Assembly (NCBI RefSeq): GCF_000422885.1
Contig: NZ_AUGX01000008.1
Location: 1-64,000, forward strand
DNA from: Ottowia thiooxydans DSM 14619
GTDB taxonomy: Bacteria > Pseudomonadota > Gammaproteobacteria > Burkholderiales > Burkholderiaceae_C
Direction of reading: 5' to 3'
DNA: 64,000 nt
In this document: piece after piece, positions 55,501 through 63,822 of the stretch
Position numbering within the stretch: position 1 is the stretch's first letter
Layout of the letters: every line of letters begins with the position of its first letter
Notes under the pieces: model-generated
Told to the model about the DNA's origin: nothing
The model's input: only the letters and a program-made list of their open reading frames with translations
Database searches by the model: none
Made by a program: the position numbers and the translations under genes

Positions 55501-55666
55501 TCGATTCCACGACCGCGTCTGGCAACGGCTCATCGGTGTCGTTGCTGCGAATCAGGTCCAGGTATCGGACGTGGCGTGGTCCGGCCACATCGTTCAGGTC
55601 AACGACGCTATCGATCTGCACCCCCGCCTTTGCAAAGAAGGCGTACCAGTCGTGATGGTTAACCAT
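52547..55666 (-). CDS. Large N6-adenine-type DNA methyltransferase (restriction-modification-like)
   Basis: About 1039 residues. The N-terminal 330 residues are unrecognised, with a YVIRHD strand segment and a helical part. The methylase core has the SAM-binding DPSVGGGVFLVLS (D361-) and the catalytic N491-P-P-W494 in DIVVGNPPWNAF, the order and motif of gamma-type N6-adenine methylases. About 450 further residues probably hold target recognition. Architecture resembles Eco57I-like or PglX-like single-chain enzymes. The ATG at 55666 shares eight bases with the end of the upstream gene and has AAGG nine bases before it; 55687 is an alternative. It is the central gene of a three-gene overlapping cassette. 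Confidence 0.9.
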   Translation of the reverse strand: MVNHHDWYAFFAKAGVQIDSVVDLNDVAGPRHVRYLDLIRSNDTDEPLPDAVVESSGVPLVYVIRHDTLGNAPGDQQALKQLVRVLACRADARYLAVLEPGQVVVYPILMDDALRQPLFHDTEAANYAMFRGMLTGSAAQKTSSPISRKSRKSSKAAIQWLDELLFQLLSDAARAIHAAVPTLSIQQVLALVGRALFFRFLVDRGIVTDADLPDITCRVKDISEVFGTLDALVDTCKWLDKIFNGDLLSFSEDDSDDASHEYIALQQLLSARSTDVCWNLTNIQAKALRGQLPLEWSGIYFKHVPVDVLSQVYEDFAHEFVPALAKATSIHFTPRKLAEIVVDGAFSAVNSAPPDQARVLDPSVGGGVFLVLSFKRLVAERWRATGARPRRAEIRRILMTQLTGLDINRDALNVTALSLYLCALELDPDPSPLSDLKFQKLIGAILHPVDFDALDPNKVPGNSLDDADLGSLSDQVVFGPLTNTFDIVVGNPPWNAFKDGRKSALNLTLRKLLAKRLEPATPPAAAMVARYGSPDIAFVFAASLWAKAGGAIGFAVHGRILFQPESFELRRYLFESLRITGIMNFAALRQDAKIWPKNDAQFALMVAVNESPGPLDSFYFISPRHEPSLSDEGVFRIDPGAAIPVSLSDVCSEPQALKALFKGGRLGLDLLRRLTGESSLPLGQQVAKHGGDFNSGYQTGKQVNRMRDASHLIDLLEVQHDMQFTAAPGSRAGGMQDKHFSLPKIQWPRSPEIFRGPLLLLRESPKLEREIRGALYATTDVAYSESFVGLSAFNKPQLAQLMDLIYVVSYSDLFLYYQLLTSPKFGVERDSSLQKDLLEFPLVRDETLDSVARQQLRNVAGRLREGVVDWEELDKLVFELHGLTAADGQLVRDTLEMELPFTDISKHATAPTARAERTTFCDIIEKLLAPFFAPDQPVRMTEFLERPIDGWVFIEVSAPQLGSEGFAVDLANLVEFADSYWSSRIVIKIKGRTIYGLLDQRRYWTRTEARTLALSWLQARAPLTPEARLARRQAGAAST

Positions 55667-56153
55667 GGCGACGTGCCTTCGACTCATTGTTCGAGGACTT
55701 CGTGCGTCCTATGCTCACCGGCTCAAATCCCAGATCGCGCTGGATCTCGCGGCCACCATCCACGCCAGCGAAGTGGCTGTCTACCATGCGCAGGATTTTG
55801 TCTAGATCCACGACGACGCCAGCGCTAAAGAGGCTGTGCTCGTCGCCAAACGATGCCTGCGTGGGCTCGGATGTAAGCAGCAACTGCGGCGCTTTCATGG
55901 CGCGAGGTCCCGAGAGCGCCTGCTGTATGGGAGTAACCCATCGGGCAATCGCATCCTTGCGCAAGCCCATACGCTCTAACTCGCACAAGACCGCCACTAC
56001 CGCTAAGTCGTGTCGTGTGTACTCGATGGCTACGCGCTCATTCGCCGGACGTGCGGCGAACTCCGGCAGGTCTTTGAGAAGGTTTCGAAGGCGATGTCGA
56101 CCCACACGGCCCACAGCCGCCAGATCTGCAGAGGTAATTCGGCGCGACAGCAT
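55659..56153 (-). CDS. Putative MerR-like DNA-binding regulator of the methylase cassette
   Basis: About 164 residues from the ATG at 56153; a longer frame to 56300 would run through the operator and has no ribosome binding site. The N-terminal part has a helix-turn-helix-like layout (ITSADLAAVGRVGRHRLRNLL, then YTRHDLAVVAVLCELERMGL) similar to MerR-type regulators. The rest is unrecognised. It is the first gene of the cassette and overlaps the methylase start. A palindromic site lies about 60 bases upstream, so it may act like the control protein of a restriction-modification system. Confidence 0.65.
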   Translation of the reverse strand: MLSRRITSADLAAVGRVGRHRLRNLLKDLPEFAARPANERVAIEYTRHDLAVVAVLCELERMGLRKDAIARWVTPIQQALSGPRAMKAPQLLLTSEPTQASFGDEHSLFSAGVVVDLDKILRMVDSHFAGVDGGREIQRDLGFEPVSIGRTKSSNNESKARRHG

Positions 56154-56206
56154 GTGCGCATCATAGACGCAGTCCTGCGCGTGCTGACCGCAGCCTTGCG
56201 TTTTTT

Positions 56207-56236
56207 TTACGCACATCTGCGTAGAGATTACGCAGA
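56207..56236 (-). promoter_or_regulatory. Palindromic operator upstream of the methylase cassette
   Basis: A perfect inverted repeat TCTGCGTA-GAGAT-TACGCAGA at 56216-56236, with a third half-site TTACGCA at 56207-56213. It lies just before the first cassette gene and is the natural target for that gene's product. Confidence 0.75.
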
Positions 56237-56625
56237 TACAGCACATGCCTGGCGCCTGTTTGCGTTGATCGCTGGCGCGCATCGGTCTATCCCGCGCCAA
56301 TGAGTGGAATTAACAGAAGACTTCGACGACAGTGAGCAGCACTATGAAGTTCAGCAAAATCAGCGCAGCGTCGAGCGCACCGAAAATGCCGCGCCGCCGC
56401 GCTCGGTTTTGAGATCAATCGGACCTCAGTGCCTGCATTAAGCCCCGACCTCCCGCTGCTGTTTTTTGAGAGGTTAGCGGGCTTGCTTCAAAGAGGCCAA
56501 GAGCCGCAGGCAGCCATTCTGGGCGCGGCCGACCGCCGATGACGGCAATCGCTGCAAAGCGTGCGTCCGGCCACAGCCGTGGAACGGCTGCTTCAGGGCC
56601 CAAGGCGCAGCGAAGCCTCGTCTGA
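56237..56625. other. Gene-free stretch between the cassette and xthA
   Basis: No supported gene. Short frames here lack ribosome binding sites or motifs. It includes the promoter region of the cassette on one side and the downstream end of xthA on the other; no clear terminator with T run was seen for xthA. Confidence 0.4.
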
Positions 56626-57414
56626 TCAAAGGTCGAAGTCGTAATCGATTGTCAGGGGGGCGTGGTCGCTGAATTTGCTGTCCTTATAGACGGCGGCGGT
56701 ACGGGCGGTTGCCGCGAGGGAAGGAGAGGCCAACTGATAGTCCAATCGCCATCCCACGTTATTGGCATAGGCTTGCCCTCGATTGCTCCACCATGTGTAG
56801 CAGGTGTCTGTTGTGTCGGGGTGCAGTCGGCGATACACGTCGACCAGACCGCCTTCGCTTAGCACTTTGGTCATCCAGGCTCGCTCCTCGGGCAGGAAAC
56901 CGCTGTTCTTCTGGTTGCTGCGCCAATTTTTAAGATCAGCATTCTGGTGCGCAATGTTGACATCGCCCATCAAGATGAACTCCCTGGTTTCTCTCAAAGC
57001 CAGGAGCCTGGGGTAGAGCAACGCAAGAAAACGAAACTTCGCTTGTTGACGTTCTTCACCGGATGAGCCACTGGGGAAGTAGCAACTGATGATGCTGAGC
57101 TTGCGCCCGGGCTTGTCGAAACGGGCTTCTACCCACCGGCCTTCATAATCGAATTCTTCGTCGCCCAAACCTACGATGACCTCAGAAGGCTCCTGTTGCG
57201 TGTAGATGCCAACGCCTGAGTAGCCACGCTTCTGAGCGTAATGAAACTGGCCGGGCATCTTGCCGACATGGCAATGAATGCCGGTGACTTGCTCACTTTG
57301 AGCCTTGACTTCCTGAACACCAATGACGTCAGCCTCTTGCTGAACGGCCCATTCGAAGAAGCCTTTGCTCGCTGCGGAGCGGATACCGTTGAGGTTTGCT
57401 GTGATGATGCGCAT
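56626..57414 (-). CDS. xthA: Exodeoxyribonuclease III (AP endonuclease)
   Basis: A 262-residue enzyme of the EEP superfamily that cleaves DNA at abasic sites and degrades one strand from 3' ends in repair. Motifs are MRIITANLNGIRSA, DVIGVQEVKAQ (metal-binding Glu), GDVNIAHQNADLKNW, WWSNRGQAYANNVGWRLDY and the C-terminal KFSDHAPLTIDYDFDL with the catalytic Asp-His. All are complete, so this is the working copy. Two diverged copies of its 3' end lie to the left at 51340 and 45876. The intact C-terminal codons may themselves have been supplied by an inserted element. Confidence 0.96.
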   Translation of the reverse strand: MRIITANLNGIRSAASKGFFEWAVQQEADVIGVQEVKAQSEQVTGIHCHVGKMPGQFHYAQKRGYSGVGIYTQQEPSEVIVGLGDEEFDYEGRWVEARFDKPGRKLSIISCYFPSGSSGEERQQAKFRFLALLYPRLLALRETREFILMGDVNIAHQNADLKNWRSNQKNSGFLPEERAWMTKVLSEGGLVDVYRRLHPDTTDTCYTWWSNRGQAYANNVGWRLDYQLASPSLAATARTAAVYKDSKFSDHAPLTIDYDFDL

Positions 57415-57525
57415 ACGTGTATTTTCTCAGAAGGTATGGTGCGGTCCAACCCTTGCTATCCCCGGTTGCCGGCAAGATACTGAACAGCCCCCGGAGGAAT
57501 TTTCCAGCGTTAAGTAAACCGCTAA

Positions 57526-58176
57526 TTACGCCGAATTTCCACTGCCGTCGGGCTTTAGGGTGTCGCGCATGGCCTGTGCCAAACCATGATTCCCACGAGA
57601 TTCGAGGCCTCGGATGGCGCCTTCCCTATCGGGCAGCGAATGGTGCTGGTTGAGCTTGCGCTTGCACTCCACGCGCGTGAGGATGACCTCTATGCCAACG
57701 ATGCGGCCGAGCTGCTCTGCGAGGTAGTCTGTTGGAGCATCGCCCATTTTCCACGGCTGAGGTTGACTGGCCTCGTGCTCGTGCGTTAGGCGCGCCACGA
57801 CACGCCGCACGAACTTCTCTTCATCGCGCACGTGGATCTTGCCATGAGCATGAACCACTTCGTAATTCCAGGTGGGCACACGGCGATGAGTCTCCAGCTT
57901 GCCCGGATACCAGTTCGGCGACATGTAGCCTTCTACACCCCGGAAAACGACCAGGACCTCATCGCCATCGCGGACTTCCTGCCAAACAGGGTTCGCTCGT
58001 GCCACATGGGCGATCAGCACCCCACAGGAGCCTTGGTTGGCTTCAAGCAGGAACGGCACGTGATCTGCTTCAAAGCCCGAGCCCGCGCTTCGGACCAACA
58101 TGCCGAGAGGATTGGCTCGGATGATGCGGTGCGTCTCTTCGATGTTGGATTCGGCGAAGTGCTGCGGTAGATACAT
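57526..58176 (-). CDS. PaiB-like FMN-binding protein
   Basis: A 216-residue protein of the PaiB family, which has a split-barrel flavin-binding fold and was named in Bacillus as a negative regulator. Characteristic segments are MYLPQHFAESNIEETHRIIR, LGMLVRSAGSGFEADHVPFLL, GYMSPNWYP and TWNYEVVHAHG. The start at 58176 gives the standard opening; an earlier in-frame ATG at 58227 has no conserved residues. It may act as an oxidoreductase rather than a regulator. It follows the large regulator gene by 75 bases on the same strand. Confidence 0.9.
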   Translation of the reverse strand: MYLPQHFAESNIEETHRIIRANPLGMLVRSAGSGFEADHVPFLLEANQGSCGVLIAHVARANPVWQEVRDGDEVLVVFRGVEGYMSPNWYPGKLETHRRVPTWNYEVVHAHGKIHVRDEEKFVRRVVARLTHEHEASQPQPWKMGDAPTDYLAEQLGRIVGIEVILTRVECKRKLNQHHSLPDREGAIRGLESRGNHGLAQAMRDTLKPDGSGNSA

Positions 58177-58251
58177 GTGGCGGCCCTGGTGATTTCGAGA
58201 GCAAGCATACGCCTGCCTGAGGGGCAAGCTTATTAAATCCGCAGGCCTCGC

Positions 58252-60993
58252 TCAGAGCAAGTCAATTTGCTCTGCCCGAGCCAACGCGCCGGTTCGGTTT
58301 TTCACCCCTAGTTTGGCAAAAATCTTGTGCAGATGCCATTTGACAGTGGCTTCAGAAAGAAACAGGCTTTGAGCCAATTCACGATTTCCCAGGCCGGCTT
58401 TGAGCAGGCGCAGAATCTTGACTTCGCGCTCGGTCAGTTCCTCAGTAGCCATGGCAGGCGCTGCCGCCACCGGGGTGACACTGCGTCCAGCAGCATGCAA
58501 GAGCTGCTCCAGGTAGGCAAGAGGCGTCTCGTGCGAGTGCGTTGGGACACCACGCCGGCTTTCCGCGATGGCCTCCACCAGGTCAAGCAATTGCGCATCA
58601 AGTTCGAGCAAGCTGCGCAATAAGCTGCATCGAGCGGCGAGTGCCAAAGCTTCATCCAGCGTGCGCAGCGCTTGTGCACGATCCAGGCTGCGATGGTGGA
58701 CCAGTGCTTTCAGGGCCATCAGCCGGGCCTGGTGGGCCTGGTGACCTTGGCGCTGAGCACGTCGTATGGCGGCCGAGAGCGGCCCCAAAGCTTCGCTACC
58801 CTGGCTGCGTGCCAGATGCAGCCTCAGAGTCAGTAGCTCCACACTATCTTCGTGCGCCAGGACGCCTGTGGTGTCGGCAGGGGGCAGGGCTCCGCCGCCG
58901 TGGCCAGCGAATCCATAAGACTGAGCAAGCTGCAGAGCCTCCTCCAGAGGAGCTCGGGTCAGGCGCAGTGTGCAGCGCGCAGCCGCCAGAATGCGTGCCA
59001 GGCGCGGCAACTTAAGGCGGTGACCCAGGGATTCGCCTTCGAGCAGGCAGGCGTCAGCACCGGCCATATCCCCATGCTGGCGCAACAAGCGCGCTCGCGT
59101 GAGATAGCCCGCCGTGCTCATTTCCACCAAGCCGTGCTGATCTATGAACGGCAGACCCAGATCCAGATAGCGCTCAGCCTGCTGGAGATCGCCTTGCTCC
59201 CAGCAGGCTTCTGCAGCCAACAGTGTGAGCATGGAACCCGCATACGAAACCACGCCCAAGCTGTGCTCCACCACCGCGATGCCACTGCGCGCCTGCGTCA
59301 ACGCCAAGCCATACTCTCCCCGGCGCAGGGCCAGCATGGTGGCCAGCGCGTGGGCCCACGCCAGACCATAGTGAGCGCCGCATTCCTCGAAGGCGCGGCG
59401 AGCAATAGCCAGTGCCTGTATACCTTGCTCGAAGGAGTCGGTGGCGCAGCAACCAGCCGCCAGCACATTCGCCACGACGCCGGTACGAAAGGCTTCGGCC
59501 TGCGGCCAGCAGCGTAACCAGGTTTCAGCGGCCGCCTTGGCGCGCAAGGGCTGATCCGATAGTGCGTAGTACACACAGCGAACCATCTCCACCACGCAAC
59601 GCAGGCTGCCGTTGGAATCGCTGTCGTCCAGACTGTCGCCTTCAAGAGCTCGCAGTTCGGCATCGGCTTCAACATGCCGTCGCGTCAACACCAAGGACCA
59701 GGCATGGCCGATGCGGATACCGGGCCGGGCTCGTACCAGGGACGGTGGCAGGCCAGAAAGCCAGGCCAGCAAGGTGGCATGCTCGCCCCTGTGCTGGACC
59801 AGTTCGACTGAAAAGGCAGCGACCAGATCAGCAGCATGCTCCAGATCCTGGGCCGCAAAGGCGTAGCGCACTGCCTCATGCGGAAGGCCATGCCGGTCAA
59901 ACCAGTCACTGGCGCGCCGGCAAACTACCCGCAAGGGATCATCGGCTCGTTCACGGCCGCGGCTGCGCAGGTAGTCTGCGAACAGGTGGTGGTAGCGGAA
60001 CCAGGTGCGCGAGCGGTCCAGGCCGGACAGGAAGAGCTGGCGGCCCTGCACTTCAGCCAATATGGCACGGCTGTCGCTGCGTGAAAGTACTTCGTCGCAC
60101 AGCTCCGCGCAGAAACGGTCCAGCGGAGCGGTGTCGAGTAGAAAGTCGCGCAGGGCTGGCCGCAGTTTGTCCAGTACCTGCTCGCCCAAATAGTCGGTAA
60201 TGTCGCGATCGGATCCGGAGAAGGCGGCCACGAAGGCTATCTTGTCGTCGCTCTCGCGCAGTGCCAGCGAGGCCAGTTGCAGCCCGGCGATCCATCCCTC
60301 CGTGCGTTCATGCAGGGCTTGAAGCTGCGCCTGATCAAGCAAGGTGCCGCTGACTCTGCCGACGAAGTCGGCGGTCTCTTCCAGGTTCAGGCCGAAGTGA
60401 ACAGCGTCCACCTCCAGTAAATCATCGCGCAGCCGCCATTGAGCCAAAGAGATGGGCAACCTGCGGCGGCTGGCCAGCACCATGCCGACGTTCGGGGGCA
60501 GGTGAGCTAGCAGCCATTCGAGCTTGTGATGCACGGCTTCGGTTTGCACCAGATGCATATCGTCCAGTACCACCAGCAAGCGCCCGGGGTGGGACATCAT
60601 GTCGTGCAAGAGAGCGGCGACGATGGCGTCCAGTGAGGCCATGGTGCCCGCGCCGCTCTGCGCGAGCACGCTGCGGCCCAGTTGAGGATTAACCCGGTGC
60701 AGCGCCGCGGCCAGATGGTGCATGAAGCGCAGCGGATCCTCATCTTGCGTATCCAGACTCAGCCATGCACAGGATGCCCCCAATACCTCCACCTGAGCGA
60801 CAAACTGGGCCAGCGCAGTAGTTTTGCCATAACCGGCCGGCGCCGTGACGGAGATCAATCGCTTGGTAAGTCCTGCATGCAGCAAGGCGGAAAGTTGCGC
60901 GCGCACAAGCGTGTGCAGTGCCAATTGGGGTGGCACCAGCTTGGATTCGATCAGCAAATTCGCCGAGCCCGGCGGCGGGCCTGTCTCCTGCAT
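58252..60993 (-). CDS. MalT-type (LAL) LuxR-family transcription regulator
   Basis: A 913-residue signal-transduction ATPase regulator. An N-terminal NTPase domain has the Walker A motif APAGYGKTTALAQF (about 53-66) and the Walker B-like LLVVLDDMHLV. A long helical repeat region (about 350-820) like the MalT sensor follows. A C-terminal LuxR helix-turn-helix (ELTEREVKILRLLKAG, LFLSEATVKWHLHKIFAKLG) binds DNA. Proteins of this group are activated by a small inducer and ATP. It is encoded only ten bases after the thiolase-like gene, so it is the last gene of the acyl-CoA operon and probably controls it. Confidence 0.93.
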   Translation of the reverse strand: MQETGPPPGSANLLIESKLVPPQLALHTLVRAQLSALLHAGLTKRLISVTAPAGYGKTTALAQFVAQVEVLGASCAWLSLDTQDEDPLRFMHHLAAALHRVNPQLGRSVLAQSGAGTMASLDAIVAALLHDMMSHPGRLLVVLDDMHLVQTEAVHHKLEWLLAHLPPNVGMVLASRRRLPISLAQWRLRDDLLEVDAVHFGLNLEETADFVGRVSGTLLDQAQLQALHERTEGWIAGLQLASLALRESDDKIAFVAAFSGSDRDITDYLGEQVLDKLRPALRDFLLDTAPLDRFCAELCDEVLSRSDSRAILAEVQGRQLFLSGLDRSRTWFRYHHLFADYLRSRGRERADDPLRVVCRRASDWFDRHGLPHEAVRYAFAAQDLEHAADLVAAFSVELVQHRGEHATLLAWLSGLPPSLVRARPGIRIGHAWSLVLTRRHVEADAELRALEGDSLDDSDSNGSLRCVVEMVRCVYYALSDQPLRAKAAAETWLRCWPQAEAFRTGVVANVLAAGCCATDSFEQGIQALAIARRAFEECGAHYGLAWAHALATMLALRRGEYGLALTQARSGIAVVEHSLGVVSYAGSMLTLLAAEACWEQGDLQQAERYLDLGLPFIDQHGLVEMSTAGYLTRARLLRQHGDMAGADACLLEGESLGHRLKLPRLARILAAARCTLRLTRAPLEEALQLAQSYGFAGHGGGALPPADTTGVLAHEDSVELLTLRLHLARSQGSEALGPLSAAIRRAQRQGHQAHQARLMALKALVHHRSLDRAQALRTLDEALALAARCSLLRSLLELDAQLLDLVEAIAESRRGVPTHSHETPLAYLEQLLHAAGRSVTPVAAAPAMATEELTEREVKILRLLKAGLGNRELAQSLFLSEATVKWHLHKIFAKLGVKNRTGALARAEQIDLL

Positions 60994-61003
60994 ATGCCGA
61001 TTC

Positions 61004-62260
61004 TCAACTAAAACCAGGGTGATGGGCTTCGTACAGGGTGACTACGCAGGCACCGCCCAGTCCCAGGTTGTGCTGCAACCCGAGGCGCGCACCTTCAACC
61101 TGACGCTCGCCGGCACTGCCCCGCAGTTGATGCGTGAGCTCGTAGCATTGCGCCAGGCCTGTGGCTCCCAGCGGATGTCCCTTGGACAACAGACCACCCG
61201 AGGGGTTGGTCACTACCCGGCCACCGTAGGTGTTGTCCCCCACTTCAACAAAGGCTGCGGCCTCTCCCTCATGGCACAGGCCCAAGGCTTCATAGCTGAT
61301 CAGCTCGTTTTGTGCGAAGCAGTCGTGCATCTCTACAACATGGATGTCCTTGGGGCCGATGCCAGCCTGTTCGTAAACTTGCTTCGCTGCAGCCTGGCTC
61401 ATTCCATAACCGACTACCCGCATCATGTCGTGGCTTTGCAGGCTATCTGGCGAGTCTGTGGTCATCGCCTGGGCGCTGATGCGCACGTCGCTCTTTAATC
61501 CATGCCTGCGCGCATAGCGCTCGGACACCAATACCGCCGCAGCGGCGCCACAGGTGGGTGGACACGCCATCAGCCGGGTCAATACGCCTTCCCACAGCAT
61601 AGGGGCATTGAGGACATCGTCCACACTCAACTCCTTGCGCAGCAAGGCCAAGGGGTTGCGCGCCGCATGCCGGCTGGCTTTCGCCCGCACCTTCGCGAAG
61701 GTGGCCAGGGGCGTGCCATAACGCTGCATGTGGGCCAGACCCGCGCCGCCAAAGTAACGCAAGGCAAGGGGTAGCTCGGGCATGCCGACCAGGCTGGCAA
61801 CCTCACGGTCGAAATCATCAAAGGGTGTCGGCCGGTCATTGAACAGGGTGCCCAGTGCGCCCGGATTCATTTGCTCGAAACCTAGCGCCAGAACGCAATC
61901 GGCTGCGCCCGATGCGATGGCCTGCCTGGCGAGAAAGAGTGCGGTGGATCCCGTAGCGCAATTGTTATTGACGTTGAATACCGGGACCCCTGTCATGCCT
62001 AGCCCGTACAAAGCCTTCTGGCCACTTGTAGAGTCTCCGTAGACGTATCCCACATAAGCCTGCTGAATGGCGTCGTAAGCGAGTCCTGCATCCTGAAGTG
62101 CAGCGCGGGCGGCGGCTTCGCCCATGCGGTGATAGGGCTCGCTGTTCCCGGGCTTGGCAAATGGGATCATGCCGACACCGGCCACGCAGACCTTGCCAGC
62201 AGTTGTGCTCTGGCCTTGAAGATCTGCCGCAAGGGGCTCGTTGGAAAAGACTTCAGTCAT
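61004..62260 (-). CDS. Thiolase-superfamily lipid-transfer-like protein (SCP2 thiolase type)
   Basis: A 418-residue protein of the thiolase fold. The reactive cysteine is in VNNNCATGSTALF (C101). The C-terminal HDCFAQNELISYEALGLC and the glycine loop GHPLGATGLAQCYELTHQLRG match the SCP-x/lipid-transfer branch more than degradative acetyl-CoA acyltransferases. It may perform the last thiolytic or retro-aldol step on an acyl-CoA. It overlaps the acyl-CoA synthetase stop by eight bases, so the two are translationally linked. Confidence 0.9.
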   Translation of the reverse strand: MTEVFSNEPLAADLQGQSTTAGKVCVAGVGMIPFAKPGNSEPYHRMGEAAARAALQDAGLAYDAIQQAYVGYVYGDSTSGQKALYGLGMTGVPVFNVNNNCATGSTALFLARQAIASGAADCVLALGFEQMNPGALGTLFNDRPTPFDDFDREVASLVGMPELPLALRYFGGAGLAHMQRYGTPLATFAKVRAKASRHAARNPLALLRKELSVDDVLNAPMLWEGVLTRLMACPPTCGAAAAVLVSERYARRHGLKSDVRISAQAMTTDSPDSLQSHDMMRVVGYGMSQAAAKQVYEQAGIGPKDIHVVEMHDCFAQNELISYEALGLCHEGEAAAFVEVGDNTYGGRVVTNPSGGLLSKGHPLGATGLAQCYELTHQLRGSAGERQVEGARLGLQHNLGLGGACVVTLYEAHHPGFS

Positions 62261-63812
62261 GTGTGGTTGATCCTGTGGTCAGTCTACGCAATAGCTCCGC
62301 GCGTATGTCCCGTTTGAGCACTTTGCCTACCTTGGAGCGAGGAAGGTCTGGCCAGACCTCCACTTGCTTGGGCGATTTAACGCTGCCAATGCGAGCCTTC
62401 ACGAAAGCCTGCACTTCATCTGCCTGCAACGTGCGGCCCGCATGCGGCTGAAGTACCGCGACCACGCGCTCTCCCCACTTGTCGTCCGGTAGCCCAATGA
62501 CCGCACCGTCCTGGATGTCAGGATGCTGCATCAGGGCCTGCTCCACCTCCACTGAGTAGACGTTGAAGCCCCCCGTGATGATCATGTCTTTGGCGCGATC
62601 AACGATGTAGAGAAATCCATCCTCGTCCAGACGCCCTATGTCGCCGGTGTGGTGCCAGCCGTTGCGGCCAGCTTCTGCGGTGGCTTTCTCGTCTTTGTAA
62701 TAGCCCATCATGACGAGAGAGCTGCGCACCACGATCTCACCGGTTTCACCGCTGGCAAGCAGCTTGCCGTCTGAATCCATGGTCGCCACCTGAACCAGCG
62801 GCCCCGGACGGCCGGCGCTGGCCAGGCGCTCACGAGCAATACTGCCGTCGGCATGAAAGTGTTCCTTGGGCGCCATCATGGAGATCATCATGGGTGCCTC
62901 CGTCTGACCAAAAAGCTGGGCCATGACCGGGCCTATTTTGGTCAAGGCTTCCTCAAGACGCGCCGCCGAGATGGGGGCTGCCCCGTACCAGAAGCACTGC
63001 AGTGAATCCAGGCGCGTCTTGGCCAGGTCTGCATGCGCCAGCAGCGTGTAGATCAGGGTGGGCGGCAGGAAAGTGTGCGTAATGCGGTGCCGCTCTATCA
63101 GTTGCAGGAAATCGTTCAGATCGGGCTTGGGCATGACGACGATGCGTCCGCCCAGAGCCATGATTGGAAAGCAAAGCACGCCCGCCGCGTGTGTGAGCGG
63201 TGCCAGTGCAAGATAGCTGGGGCGCCCTTCGAAGGGGTAGCCCATCAGCGTGAGAGCCGACATGGTCTCCAGGTTGCCTCCCCCCAGCATGACGCCCTTG
63301 GGTTGACCAGTGGTGCCGCCCGTGCCGGCAATCATCGCCAGATCGTCCACCGGCGCCACTTCAAATGGCGCGTCGCTCACGCCTTCGAGCCACCGCGCTA
63401 GCGATGGTGCGTAAGGCAGTTCCTGATCCAGGCATACCCATTGGCGCAACTTGGGGAGCTCGTTGCGCATCTGCTCCACCATTGGTGCGTAGGCACTATG
63501 GAAGATCAGGCAGGCGCAATCGAAGGCATCGAGTACATACCGGTTTTCCGACACTTCATTGCGTGGGTTGACAGGGCACCACACGCCCGCTGCGCGCGAG
63601 ATGCCGAAAACACATGCGAACGCAGTGGCGTCATTGCTCGAGAGCACGGCCACCTTGTCACCCGGCTTGATGCCCTTCTGATGCAGGGCGCGTCCTACGC
63701 GGTGGCTAATGCCTTGTACCTCGCTGTAGCTCAGTTCAGTCTCGCCCATGGTCAGGCAAGGGCGTGCTCCGCCGAGCTGCGCCCCCTTGTCGAGGTAATC
63801 AACCAGCCGCAT
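62253..63812 (-). CDS. Acyl-CoA synthetase (AMP-forming)
   Basis: A 519-residue ligase that activates a carboxylic acid with ATP and joins it to CoA. The AMP-binding signature is AGTGGTTGQPKGVMLGGGN, with GQTEAPM as the adenylate-binding region. The hinge and C-terminal domain have GWHHTGDIGRLDEDGFLYI, DRAKDMIITGGFNVYSVEVE and the terminal lysine region RSKVGKVLKRDIR. It is of the fatty-acid/4-coumarate ligase type; the substrate is not evident. It is upstream of the thiolase-like gene and follows the partial gene at the window edge by ten bases. Confidence 0.93.
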   Translation of the reverse strand: MRLVDYLDKGAQLGGARPCLTMGETELSYSEVQGISHRVGRALHQKGIKPGDKVAVLSSNDATAFACVFGISRAAGVWCPVNPRNEVSENRYVLDAFDCACLIFHSAYAPMVEQMRNELPKLRQWVCLDQELPYAPSLARWLEGVSDAPFEVAPVDDLAMIAGTGGTTGQPKGVMLGGGNLETMSALTLMGYPFEGRPSYLALAPLTHAAGVLCFPIMALGGRIVVMPKPDLNDFLQLIERHRITHTFLPPTLIYTLLAHADLAKTRLDSLQCFWYGAAPISAARLEEALTKIGPVMAQLFGQTEAPMMISMMAPKEHFHADGSIARERLASAGRPGPLVQVATMDSDGKLLASGETGEIVVRSSLVMMGYYKDEKATAEAGRNGWHHTGDIGRLDEDGFLYIVDRAKDMIITGGFNVYSVEVEQALMQHPDIQDGAVIGLPDDKWGERVVAVLQPHAGRTLQADEVQAFVKARIGSVKSPKQVEVWPDLPRSKVGKVLKRDIRAELLRRLTTGSTTHD

Positions 63813-63822
63813 GACGTTCGCC

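Noticed and set aside
45978..56625. A complete integrative element with integrase or transposase
   Set aside because: No integrase, transposase, relaxase or phage structural gene could be found in either cargo block, so only the border repeats suggest insertion.
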